NCBI GenBank assembly: GCA_013152835.1
Contig: JAADFQ010000074.1
Location: 1-34,763, forward strand
Reading direction: 5' to 3'
Origin: FCB group bacterium
GTDB taxonomy: Bacteria > Fidelibacterota > Marinisomatia > Marinisomatales > J089
DNA: 34,763 nucleotides
Shown: one piece after another, positions 18,623-27,779 of the stretch
Layout of the letters: each line of letters starts with the position of its first letter
Position numbering within the stretch: the stretch's first letter is position 1
Translations under genes and position numbers: made by a program
Notes under the pieces: model-generated
Databases searched by the model: none
The model's input: only the letters and a program-made list of their open reading frames with translations
What the model was told of the DNA's origin: nothing

Positions 18623-19003
18623 TTATTCCTCGGCTAAACTATCCACGACGATCCATTGATAGATGAGGTCATATTGTCGAACATCATTAAGGTAAATGTA
18701 CATGGATCTGATCGATACGTCCGCTGGTTTTAATTTTAATAAGGCAAACGAATTTGCGTCACCGGGAAGAAAATCATCGGAACTGTGAATTGAACTATAG
18801 CTTCGCAAATCCAAATCCTTTATCATCTCATCCACCCCATGACAGCGGATACATTGCCGATCGAAAATAGGCTTTATATGATCCACATAGGTTACCCGGT
18901 CGGGCAAGGATTCCGTCATTGACGAGTTGATATCAACGCAACCGTAAAGAACCAGACTAAAGAGTAACACGGTCCCGATGATTACTGATGACAATAACCG
19001 CAA
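18623..19003 (-). CDS. Monoheme cytochrome-like lipoprotein (PSD1/planctomycete cyt c-like)
   Basis: TTG start preceded by AAAGGAG; lipobox LVLYGC; FDRQCIRCHGVDEM. Confidence 0.6.
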   Translation of the reverse strand: MRLLSSVIIGTVLLFSLVLYGCVDINSSMTESLPDRVTYVDHIKPIFDRQCIRCHGVDEMIKDLDLRSYSSIHSSDDFLPGDANSFALLKLKPADVSIRSMYIYLNDVRQYDLIYQWIVVDSLAEE

Positions 19004-20148
19004 AAGCCCACTCCTTTGGTTGTTTCCGGTTGATGACAGACAAAGCACATAGAGATCGGTTCCGTACACCAATCGCCCTGGGTATCATGCATATAATTCG
19101 GTGCATGTGTTTTGGGATCCGTGTTTTGAACGCCATCGCGATCGGAATGACATTGCACACATAACGGATCGGCTCCCTCTACATCATGACAGGACGCACA
19201 GAGTTCAATGTCCCGACGGGCCATTTCCGCATGGCGGCCTCCGGTGATATTGTCGGCAAAATCAGTATTGTTGCCGTATTTCACTGCCCCCCAGTCGCTG
19301 CCTCCGTGAAAATCGGGTTTATTCAATAACAGGTCATCAGAATTCTGATGGCAGTCCGAACAAAATTCCTGGTATTCGTGACAAACCTGGCAATCCCGCG
19401 CTTTGGTGGTGGCATCCAAACCATGGGTAAATTCGTAATCCAGCGCATGATTCCGTTCCAGTAACAGCTTCCCTTTCATCAGGTCTTTCCGAAAAGACGG
19501 GGCCGGGTTCATCCGGGACAGATCATCCTGACCCAGCCGGGAACCGCTATGGCAATTGTCACAGGTCAGTTGCGTATGACAAAGTTGACAATCAGCCGAT
19601 TCGGAAAGCGCCGCTATATCATGATCCGTAATCCAGGCGGAGGTATGATTTTGGGGTCTCAGAAAAGCCACATTATCATGACAGGCATCGCAATTCTCCG
19701 GGCCCTGTTTTTCCCGATGACAGCTCAGACAATCGGCCATTTTGGGAATCGGCGGACGATTTTCAACATCGGCCATATCGCTGTGGCATTGTTCACAGGT
19801 CAGTTTCTGATCAATATAGTGCAATTTATGGGAAAACTTGAAGCTGCGCGTCACCGGTGCGAAAGTCCGGTACGGTTCATCACCCAAATGGCAGGTTTCG
19901 CATTCGCCATCTTCTTTCCAGGTTTTATGACATTTCATACAGCGCTTTTCCGTAGGCAGAATTCGATCGGCGGAACTTTCGCTGGTTTTCAATACTTTGG
20001 GATTATGGCATTTTGTGCACCGGACGCCAATTTCATTCACGTGCAGGTCATGATTAAAGGTCACCACCAGCGGGCGATCCGTATTCTGAGCCCACAGGGC
20101 CGTTAGTAACAGGCCAAATCCAATTACTCTATCGATCCGAATCCTCAT
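18982..20148 (-). CDS. 14-heme c-type cytochrome
   Basis: 14 CxxCH motifs, signal peptide MRIRIDRVIGFGLLLTALWAQN. Confidence 0.9.
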   Translation of the reverse strand: MRIRIDRVIGFGLLLTALWAQNTDRPLVVTFNHDLHVNEIGVRCTKCHNPKVLKTSESSADRILPTEKRCMKCHKTWKEDGECETCHLGDEPYRTFAPVTRSFKFSHKLHYIDQKLTCEQCHSDMADVENRPPIPKMADCLSCHREKQGPENCDACHDNVAFLRPQNHTSAWITDHDIAALSESADCQLCHTQLTCDNCHSGSRLGQDDLSRMNPAPSFRKDLMKGKLLLERNHALDYEFTHGLDATTKARDCQVCHEYQEFCSDCHQNSDDLLLNKPDFHGGSDWGAVKYGNNTDFADNITGGRHAEMARRDIELCASCHDVEGADPLCVQCHSDRDGVQNTDPKTHAPNYMHDTQGDWCTEPISMCFVCHQPETTKGVGFCGYCHQ

Positions 20149-21371
20149 ATTCGCACTCTCAGACCCAGTTGAAAGCGGGTGTCGTTGGTATAGTAGGGAT
20201 TTCGTAACACATGAACTTCACTGCGCAATGTCAAGCGATCGGTCAGCAGGTATTCACCGGTTAGAGATACCGTGGATAAATCGTCCCAATTCCCTTCCAG
20301 CAAACGATAATTCCCGATCGTAGTTCGTGCCGCCAGGGATAATTTCTCCCAGGGTTTGCGGATACCCACTACCAGCCGATTCGAACTCCCACCATAGCCC
20401 TCCTGTCGAATAACATTCACTGCAAAATTAGTATGATTGACGCCAATCGATACTATATCGGCGGATTCACCGGAAAACCACACGTGCCGAAATGAAAACG
20501 AACCCTGAACCCGATCGGTCAATTGATTGCGGCCGCTTAACCGTACTTCACTGGAGGCGGATGAATTGAACACGGAAAAAATGGAATTTTCGGGGATCCG
20601 GGGAGTACGATACTGATATTCCAGCGCCAATGATTGCAGGGGCGTCTGCGATGATCCGCGATAATTACCATGGATCACAAAATCACTGATCGAAAAATCG
20701 TTGGTATAATTACGCATACGTACAAAGGTGGTCCACCTTGATTTCCTGAACGTTCCCTGGACACCCAGTAAACTGCGGAGATTCGGGGAAACTTCCTGGG
20801 GACTTCTTTCTGTTCCGTACGTACGGCTGTGGGCTTTCTGACTCAACCCGGCTTTCAGATCCAGTGCTGAAGTTGCCTTCCAACCCAGTTGCATTCCCCA
20901 GAAATGACTATTGATCGGATCGGATGTCCATCCCGAGGCCGGGACGTAGCCACCGGCAAAGCCAAGCAGGGACATTTTTTTCCGGTTGTAGGTAACCTTG
21001 AGTCCATCCATCCGGGCCACATCCGACACGGCATAAATAAACTGCCGGCCAAGATGAACCTGGAGTTTGCGTTGCATCCAGACCGTCGAATAGACCACAT
21101 TATACATATTGAATACCGGATCCACATCAAAAGCATTGACGGGATCCAGATAAAAAACGCCGGAAATAGTAAGGCGGCTGCCTTTGAGAAGGACATCATT
21201 TCCCCGGATCATAAATGATTCGTATACCCGGACATGGGTCAGCGTGCTGTCCCCCGGGTTCTGTCGGGCAAAGGAATAGGCGCTGGTATTCAGATAGGCA
21301 TTAAAACTGCGGGGACAGGCAACTCCGATCAGCAGGAGTATCCCGGCAATCCGCCAATAGGATCGCAGCAT
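20145..21371 (-). CDS. Outer-membrane beta-barrel-like protein
   Basis: Signal region; repeated amphipathic strands alternating aromatic/polar residues; terminates RFQLGLRVRI; ATG at 21371 one base after the upstream stop. Confidence 0.65.
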   Translation of the reverse strand: MLRSYWRIAGILLLIGVACPRSFNAYLNTSAYSFARQNPGDSTLTHVRVYESFMIRGNDVLLKGSRLTISGVFYLDPVNAFDVDPVFNMYNVVYSTVWMQRKLQVHLGRQFIYAVSDVARMDGLKVTYNRKKMSLLGFAGGYVPASGWTSDPINSHFWGMQLGWKATSALDLKAGLSQKAHSRTYGTERSPQEVSPNLRSLLGVQGTFRKSRWTTFVRMRNYTNDFSISDFVIHGNYRGSSQTPLQSLALEYQYRTPRIPENSIFSVFNSSASSEVRLSGRNQLTDRVQGSFSFRHVWFSGESADIVSIGVNHTNFAVNVIRQEGYGGSSNRLVVGIRKPWEKLSLAARTTIGNYRLLEGNWDDLSTVSLTGEYLLTDRLTLRSEVHVLRNPYYTNDTRFQLGLRVRI

Positions 21372-21372
21372 A

Positions 21373-21624
21373 TCAGTCGTGGGGTCTCGCTTTTCGAATT
21401 CCAATAAATACGTAGGTCAGGATACCGGCCAGTAATGTAAAAATCGGCAGTACTACTAAGGATATAATCAGGGTGGCGTTTTGAGCATCGTGGAGATAGC
21501 GGGATAATGAAATCAGATTCAAGATCCAGGTAATCACACTTACGACCATAATCCAGATCAGAGAGATACTGAAGATTTGAAGAAAAAATATTAATCCGGA
21601 CGGGTTCGTCTTTGGTTCAGACAT
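21373..21624 (-). CDS. Small two-TM membrane protein
   Basis: MSEPKTNPSGLIFFLQIFSISLIWIMVVSVITWIL...LIISLVVLPIFTLLAGILTYVFIGIRKARPHD. Confidence 0.65.
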   Translation of the reverse strand: MSEPKTNPSGLIFFLQIFSISLIWIMVVSVITWILNLISLSRYLHDAQNATLIISLVVLPIFTLLAGILTYVFIGIRKARPHD

Positions 21625-21626
21625 GA

Positions 21627-22967
21627 TCAGGCTCCTTCCCCGGCTACATCCGTATCCGGCAAATAGGATTCCAAACGTTCTTTTACGGCTTCCAGACCTT
21701 CTGCGCGCCCGTCCTTGATTTCCCAGATGGAAATCAACGGGAATACTTTGGAGAATAAAAGGAACATCATACAAAAGGCGGCAACACCACCGGCAAAAAG
21801 GGACCATTCGGTCAGCGACGGAATATAGGGTTCGCTCACGACCGGCAACCGGGGATTGGATAAAGATGGAACAATAATGATCAACCGTTCCAGCCACATC
21901 CCGATAATTACGGAAAAGGAAGCTACCAGAATGCCGGGTATTTTTTTCAGCTTCTTGAAAGCCAGAATGATCACCGGAATGACAAAATTAAGCAATACCA
22001 TCATCCAGAAGAAGGGTGCATACGCTCCGGAGAACTTGAACTGAATAACCCGCATTTCCATCGGTTCATTCCCGTAAATACCGGTCAGGAATTCACTGAA
22101 CGTGAAATACCCCCAGAGCAGGGCGAAAACCAATAGCAGAACGCTCAAATACTGGAAATGAATTTCCTTCAGATAATTTTCCAGATGATAGAATTTCCTG
22201 AAGAAAATCATCACCACCAGAAGCGTGGCGGTTCCGGAAAAAATAGCGCCGGTGACGAAATAGGGCCCGAAAATGGTGCTGTGCCAACCGGACTGGAGCG
22301 TCATGGAGAAAATGTACGAAATCACCGTATGTACACTGACCGCAACCGGAATGACGACCACCATTAAGATTGACATCGCTCGTTCCAGAACGTGCTTTTG
22401 CCGTTCGGTGCCCACATATCCCCAGCTCAGCCACGTGTATAACTTTTTAAATTTCGTCGTGTGATCCCGGAGTAGGGCAATATCGGGAATCAACGGCACA
22501 TACAAGTAGACCGTACTGGCGGTAAAGTACAGGGAAATGGCGGTAACATCCCACAGGAGCGGTGATTGGAGTCGGCCATAGAAGAAAACATTCAGTACCC
22601 GGTCAGGGCGACCCAAATCGATAATCGGATGCAAACCGCCGATTGCCAGAACGATGGCTGTAATGACTTCCGCCATCCGGGTAATCGGTCGGCGCCACTC
22701 TGCCTGAGATAAACGCAGGATGGCCGAAATCAAGGTCCCGGCATGACTGACACCGATAAAGAACACGAAATTGATGATATAAAAGCCCCATGTGACGGTC
22801 CGATTTAATCCGGTCACGCCCAATCCGTAAACCAGTTGCCGGATGTACATGACAATGGCCCATACAACAACGGCCCCTAAAAAACCAATTGCCCAGTAAA
22901 ACCGTCGATCACTTTCCAGAATCGGCCGATACAGTGTATAATCCGGATCTTTGCGCAACGCATCCAT
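21627..22967 (-). CDS. NrfD/ActC-like polytopic quinol-interacting subunit
   Basis: FYIINFVFFIGVSHAGTLISAILRL, DLGRPDRVLNVFFYGRLQSPLLWDV. Confidence 0.85.
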   Translation of the reverse strand: MDALRKDPDYTLYRPILESDRRFYWAIGFLGAVVVWAIVMYIRQLVYGLGVTGLNRTVTWGFYIINFVFFIGVSHAGTLISAILRLSQAEWRRPITRMAEVITAIVLAIGGLHPIIDLGRPDRVLNVFFYGRLQSPLLWDVTAISLYFTASTVYLYVPLIPDIALLRDHTTKFKKLYTWLSWGYVGTERQKHVLERAMSILMVVVIPVAVSVHTVISYIFSMTLQSGWHSTIFGPYFVTGAIFSGTATLLVVMIFFRKFYHLENYLKEIHFQYLSVLLLVFALLWGYFTFSEFLTGIYGNEPMEMRVIQFKFSGAYAPFFWMMVLLNFVIPVIILAFKKLKKIPGILVASFSVIIGMWLERLIIIVPSLSNPRLPVVSEPYIPSLTEWSLFAGGVAAFCMMFLLFSKVFPLISIWEIKDGRAEGLEAVKERLESYLPDTDVAGEGA

Positions 22968-23653
22968 TATTTATCTTCCTTTTTAAGATAATAAACTTTC
23001 GGATCAGTTCCCAATTCCTCGTCCAGACGAAACGCCCGACTGGAATGGATCAGTGTGGCCACCCGGTGGTCCGGATTTTCCAGATCACCAAAGGTCATGG
23101 CGTCGGCCGGACAGGATTCCACACAGGCCGGTTGGAAATCTTCTTCCCTCAATTCCCGGTTTTCGAATCGGGCCAAATCCTTGGCCAGGGAAAGCCGATG
23201 ATGGCAGAAACTGCATTTTTCAACCACACCTTTCATTCGGCGGGTCACATCCGGATTGCGGATCCCTTCGTAAGATTCGGGAATATCCGGTTCAAAATAG
23301 TTGAATTTCTTCGCCGAATACGGACAGGCAGCCATACAAAACCGGCAGCCGATACACCGGTAATACACCTGCCCGACCAATCCTTCCTCATTTAAAAAGG
23401 TGGCATGCACCGGACATACTTTTGTACACGGCGGATTGTCGCACTGAAAACACGGTCGCGGAATATGGGTAACCCGGACATCCGGATATTCGCCTTCATA
23501 TTCGGTCACGATTTGCATCCAGTCCAGGGCGCGTCCCTTTTGCGCTTCTTCTTCGCCAACATTGGGTATGTTGTTTTCAATGCGACAGGCATTGACGCAG
23601 GCGCCGCATCCCGTGCATTTATTTAAATCAATTACCATTCCCCATTTAGTCAT
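22967..23653 (-). CDS. 4Fe-4S ferredoxin-type electron-transfer subunit (NrfC/PsrB-like)
   Basis: CTGCGACVNAC, CFQCDNPPCTKVC, CIGCRFCMAAC, CSFC...CVESC: 16 Cys in four cluster motifs. Confidence 0.9.
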   Translation of the reverse strand: MTKWGMVIDLNKCTGCGACVNACRIENNIPNVGEEEAQKGRALDWMQIVTEYEGEYPDVRVTHIPRPCFQCDNPPCTKVCPVHATFLNEEGLVGQVYYRCIGCRFCMAACPYSAKKFNYFEPDIPESYEGIRNPDVTRRMKGVVEKCSFCHHRLSLAKDLARFENRELREEDFQPACVESCPADAMTFGDLENPDHRVATLIHSSRAFRLDEELGTDPKVYYLKKEDK

Positions 23654-23656
23654 GAT

Positions 23657-26074
23657 CTATCCTATCGTAATCCGTACTGGAGTTCCTGACAAAATAATAT
23701 TCCCCCGGTTTACTTCCGGTTGAGCGACAATCAACTCCCGCGGATCAGTCCCGACCCCTGAGGTAAATCGCCCGACCCCTTCACGTCCCAGTCCCAGGGG
23801 TATAAAGACCACATCGGGATGGATAATCGGACGCACCCGCGCCCGGACCTTGATAACACCGACCGGCGAATCCAATTGAATTTTTGTTCCGTCGCGTACA
23901 CCCATTTTCCGGGCTGTCTCTGGATGGATTTCAACCCAGTTTTCCCAGTGAATTTCCCGCAGATGACCGAAAGTTTCCACGAGGGTCGGAGAATAGACCG
24001 TCCGTCCATACGGATTGGTAATGGGATATCCGGTCATAAGCGTTAATGGATATCCTGCCGAATCAGAAGCCGTGTATTTTTCCATTTCAGTCGGATATCG
24101 GGAACCGGTCATCATTTTGATGCTTTGCACCTCATCCCGGGCGGACCCGTCATAGGATTTCAACAGAGGTGACATGAAATCAAAACGTTTTACCGAACCG
24201 TTCAATACCTGGCTAAACGGAGTACTGGTTCTACCGGCCGGATCCCACCAGCCGCCGACTTTGAGCAAGGCTTTCAGGAAAGTACGTTCCGCCGTGGTGA
24301 TGGACACCGGTTCATGGTCCATGTACATCCGGGCCCAGTCTTCCTTGGTTTGCTCAGCATACAATAGTCCCTTCTTGTCGGAATAAATCTTCTGCAATCG
24401 CTTTTTCACTACCGTTTTGGCATTTTTCCCCGGAAAGATTCGGGGTTCGATCCCCGGCAGGGAAGCTGCTACCGTTTTCAGGATATCATAACTGCTTTTC
24501 GTATCATACATGGGATCCAAGACGGGGCGCTGCAAGGTAGCGGAAGCAACCGGAACACCGGGAATATCTTCTACAAGGTCCCAATCCTCTAAAGGAGAAT
24601 GGGTCGGAAGCAGAACATCGGCATGGGCGCTGGTTTCATTGGGTAAATCACCGATAAACACGACGCGTGGTACATGTTTCAGCAGGGTTTTCCACTTGGT
24701 TCGGTTCTCTCCGTAATAGACCGGATTTGCACGATTAATGATAATGAGTTCAATGGAATAGGGCGCATATCCTTCCACCCGTTTGGCAAATATATCCAAA
24801 GATGGTTTTTCCAGGGGATGAGCTTCGTTGGTCTTAAAGAGATTTTGAACATCTTTCCCTTTGAATTCCTGTCGAAAGAGTTTTTCCCCTTGGCTGGAAA
24901 AATCAAAATACCATCCGCCGGGTTGCTGCACTGCTCCCAGCATGTAATTCAGACAGTGGGCGGCCCAGGAATGAAAATCACCGCGAGGCGACTGCTGGGC
25001 TTCGCTTCCGCTAAGGATAACCGGCTTGTCGCGTTCGATAATCAGATTTGCCAAATCTACGATATCTTCTTCCGGAATGCCGGTAATTTCCTCCACTCGT
25101 TTGGGATGAAATTCAGAGCGCACCAGTTTCTCAAAGCCCTCGTGGGTTCGGCCCTGGGCATCCTTCCAGTCACCGAATCCATGACTGTTCTTACGCAGGT
25201 GTCCCAGATCCACTTTTGGTGAATCCATCAGTAAATGAGCCAATCCCAGAGCCAGGGCACCCCAGGTATCGGGATTCAAGGGAATCCAGCGGTGAGAACT
25301 GGCGGCAGTGATATTGGCCCGGGGTCCCACGTAAACCAGTTTATTCCGGGTTACGTTGGACAAATCTTTAAACTGACTTATGACCTGGTTGAAGTGTACG
25401 GACGCCCCGTCCTCTTCCAGAAAATTGGCGCCTAAGCTGATAATACAATCGGCATTGATGATGTCGAAGGTCGGTTCCAAATCCACGCCCTGGGTAAGGC
25501 GAGCGGAATTGGACCCGTAACTGACATGGGATTCCTGATAATAATTCGGTGTTCCCAGCCAGTTAGCAAAATTCCGCCAGATTTCCTGCATTACCGGGGA
25601 ATCATCCCCGTTGATAATGGCAATTTTATAGGTTTGATTACGGGTGATCAGATCCTGGATATTCCGGCTCAGTGATCCCAACGCCTCATCCCAGGAAACC
25701 GGAAGCAATTCTTTTTGAATCGGTCCTTCCGGTCGGGCCATGGGAATGGTCAAACGATCCGGATGATACAGTATTTCCAGATTGGCATAGGTTGCCGGGC
25801 AGGTTCCGCCACGGTTAATCGGCGATAAGGTATTGCCTTTTAAACTAATCGGGACTTCATTTAACCGTTTTATCGACAAGCTGCAGCCGCCGGGACACAG
25901 ACGACAGGCGGTATTTTTCCAGGTAATTGTCCCTTCCCCCCGGCGTAATTGTTGAATGGTTTTTTCCGACAGCCCCAGAACCTGGGGGAATGCGGCGGAA
26001 GCCACGATGCCACCGGTAGCAACACCGGTGATTTTCAGGAAATCACGCCGACTTAGAAATTTTTTATCAAACAT
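23657..26074 (-). CDS. Molybdopterin oxidoreductase-family protein (Tat-exported)
   Basis: SRRDFLK Tat motif; CRLCPGGC...C [4Fe-4S] motif; PVSWDEALGSL; C-terminal molydopterin dinucleotide-binding domain region. Confidence 0.85.
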   Translation of the reverse strand: MFDKKFLSRRDFLKITGVATGGIVASAAFPQVLGLSEKTIQQLRRGEGTITWKNTACRLCPGGCSLSIKRLNEVPISLKGNTLSPINRGGTCPATYANLEILYHPDRLTIPMARPEGPIQKELLPVSWDEALGSLSRNIQDLITRNQTYKIAIINGDDSPVMQEIWRNFANWLGTPNYYQESHVSYGSNSARLTQGVDLEPTFDIINADCIISLGANFLEEDGASVHFNQVISQFKDLSNVTRNKLVYVGPRANITAASSHRWIPLNPDTWGALALGLAHLLMDSPKVDLGHLRKNSHGFGDWKDAQGRTHEGFEKLVRSEFHPKRVEEITGIPEEDIVDLANLIIERDKPVILSGSEAQQSPRGDFHSWAAHCLNYMLGAVQQPGGWYFDFSSQGEKLFRQEFKGKDVQNLFKTNEAHPLEKPSLDIFAKRVEGYAPYSIELIIINRANPVYYGENRTKWKTLLKHVPRVVFIGDLPNETSAHADVLLPTHSPLEDWDLVEDIPGVPVASATLQRPVLDPMYDTKSSYDILKTVAASLPGIEPRIFPGKNAKTVVKKRLQKIYSDKKGLLYAEQTKEDWARMYMDHEPVSITTAERTFLKALLKVGGWWDPAGRTSTPFSQVLNGSVKRFDFMSPLLKSYDGSARDEVQSIKMMTGSRYPTEMEKYTASDSAGYPLTLMTGYPITNPYGRTVYSPTLVETFGHLREIHWENWVEIHPETARKMGVRDGTKIQLDSPVGVIKVRARVRPIIHPDVVFIPLGLGREGVGRFTSGVGTDPRELIVAQPEVNRGNIILSGTPVRITIG

Positions 26075-26582
26075 GGCAGGTCAGACAATCGTTAGATATG
26101 GATTTTTGGTCATGGCAGTTCATACAGCGCTTCATTTGAATGGGAACCAATTGATGATCTGCCGGTTTGGTCAATTTTTCAACGTCTCCATGACAATCAG
26201 AACAGGGTATTTTTCCGGAGGTAACATGGCGGCGATGGGAAAAAAATACATGCTCCGGTAACGTATAAATCCGGTTCCATGGAATCTCTTCCTTATTGGT
26301 TACCGCCTCCACGACCTTGGCTTCTTCCTTGCTTTCACCCTGCATTTCCGAGTGGCAGGTCTGACACCGTTTTATGGAGGGCAAAGTAGCCTGAATCTTG
26401 GTCTCCGCTCCCACATGACAATCGGTGCAATAGAGACCCGCTTCCGATACATGAATCGAATGATTATAGGCAATTGGCTGGGTAATTTTTTCTGTGGAGT
26501 TACAACCGTAAAGCCCCAGTATAATCGCTGCAAAAAGCAGTTCTTTACGGCCGAAAAATCCTGTTTGTTTCAATGTTACCAA
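26067..26582 (-). CDS. Pentaheme c-type cytochrome lipoprotein
   Basis: Five CxxCH motifs; lipobox-like LGLYGCNST. Confidence 0.85.
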   Translation of the reverse strand: MVTLKQTGFFGRKELLFAAIILGLYGCNSTEKITQPIAYNHSIHVSEAGLYCTDCHVGAETKIQATLPSIKRCQTCHSEMQGESKEEAKVVEAVTNKEEIPWNRIYTLPEHVFFSHRRHVTSGKIPCSDCHGDVEKLTKPADHQLVPIQMKRCMNCHDQKSISNDCLTCHV

Positions 26583-27157
26583 TCCTCATCTTCCTCTTCG
26601 TCGCCGGTATCACAGGTGTAATCGGGATTTTTATGATGTTCTATTTTAGGATAATAAACAGCGTAATCGAAAGGTTTGTATTTTGGACTTTCTTCGTTGT
26701 GACAGGTTAGGCAGTCTTTCGACGTCGGCAGGATTAATCCGTTTGCTTTAGCGGTTTCCACATCACACATAATATCCTGCTGCCGATATTTTTCCCCGGG
26801 ACCATGACAACTTTCGCATTGGATGCCTTTGGTCTTGTCAAATTTTTTCCCAAATTCCGCACCATCGACATTGTACCCGGTGACATGGCATTTTAAACAT
26901 TCCGGTGCTTCATTAGCCGGTGTTTTCAAACCACGTTCTTTCACTATTTTCGCCGCCTCTTCGCCCAGCAGCGTTTCATAAGCCTTGGCGTGGGCGGTTC
27001 CCGACCAAACGGCGTATTGATTACCCATTTCAGCGGTTTCATGGCAGACCTTGCAGCGGTCCACTCCTACGTAGGCATGTGTTGTCTCCCCCTCTCCCTC
27101 AGAACCATATAGGAAGGCAAATAAAATTGTTAGGATAGATACTATGGTTCTTGGCAT
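26576..27157 (-). CDS. Tetraheme cytochrome c (cytochrome c-554-like)
   Basis: YVGVDRCKVCHETAEMGNQYAVWSGTAHAKAYETL; four CxxCH motifs. Confidence 0.85.
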   Translation of the reverse strand: MPRTIVSILTILFAFLYGSEGEGETTHAYVGVDRCKVCHETAEMGNQYAVWSGTAHAKAYETLLGEEAAKIVKERGLKTPANEAPECLKCHVTGYNVDGAEFGKKFDKTKGIQCESCHGPGEKYRQQDIMCDVETAKANGLILPTSKDCLTCHNEESPKYKPFDYAVYYPKIEHHKNPDYTCDTGDEEEDEDW

Positions 27158-27408
27158 AATTTACTCCTGCTTTTATTTATCTGGTCTTGTAAGAAGTATT
27201 TTCTCCGTCATTCTGACTCCGATTAGGGAAGCAATATCAGGGAAAGAATCTAAAGTATCGCCAATAATAAAGTTATGAAATTTTTTCCTGTTTGAACGGA
27301 ATCTGTCGTGCAGAACTTTGTTCAAAGCGGTAAATAGTCCCTTATTACAAGATCACTTAGTTACTATTTTGGAAAAGAGCAACGGGTTCGAAAACCCGAA
27401 AAGAAAAG

Positions 27409-27438
27409 ATCAGGGATGGGGTTGATCCCATCCCTGAT
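27409..27438 (-). terminator. Rho-independent terminator (minus-strand orientation)
   Basis: ATCAGGGATGGG/CCCATCCCTGAT 12-bp perfect stem followed on the minus strand by CTTTTCTTTTC. Confidence 0.8.
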
Positions 27439-27451
27439 GAACCGTCAAGTA

Positions 27452-27580
27452 TTAAAACTTGATACGAAACGGAGCGACACCGCCGTGAGAGCCACCGGAA
27501 TTACTATCTTCATTACACCCCACAAAGAAAGGTGTCGATCCCAAAGCGAGGGTGGCCAATACCTGAAAGTATGTACTCAT
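27452..27580 (-). CDS. Small (42-aa) putative exported peptide
   Basis: MSTYFQVLATLALGSTPFFVGCNEDSNSGGSHGGVAPFRIKF; purine-rich AAGAAGG upstream; followed by strong terminator. Confidence 0.45.
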   Translation of the reverse strand: MSTYFQVLATLALGSTPFFVGCNEDSNSGGSHGGVAPFRIKF

Positions 27581-27727
27581 TATGAATTCTACCTTCTTTT
27601 TTGTTAAGCCCCCGCTTACGAAAACGGAATGAAAGTATTTCATCGCTCCCCAAATATTAGAAAATTTTAATAAAACAAAACAAGATGTTCTAATCCTTTT
27701 TATTTATCGTTTCATCATAGTATTAAA

Positions 27728-27760
27728 AAAGCCCCGGATTTCAGTAAAATCCGGGGCTTT
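27728..27760 (-). terminator. Rho-independent terminator downstream of the 16-heme cytochrome
   Basis: AAAGCCCCGGATTT...AAATCCGGGGCTTT stem, T tract on the minus strand. Confidence 0.8.
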
Positions 27761-27779
27761 CAGCAACGATAGAATCGAT

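Noticed and set aside
24674-25222. Plus-strand ORFs antisense to the Mo-family protein and other cytochrome genes
   Set aside because: No recognisable domain, no ribosome-binding context, opposite well-supported genes
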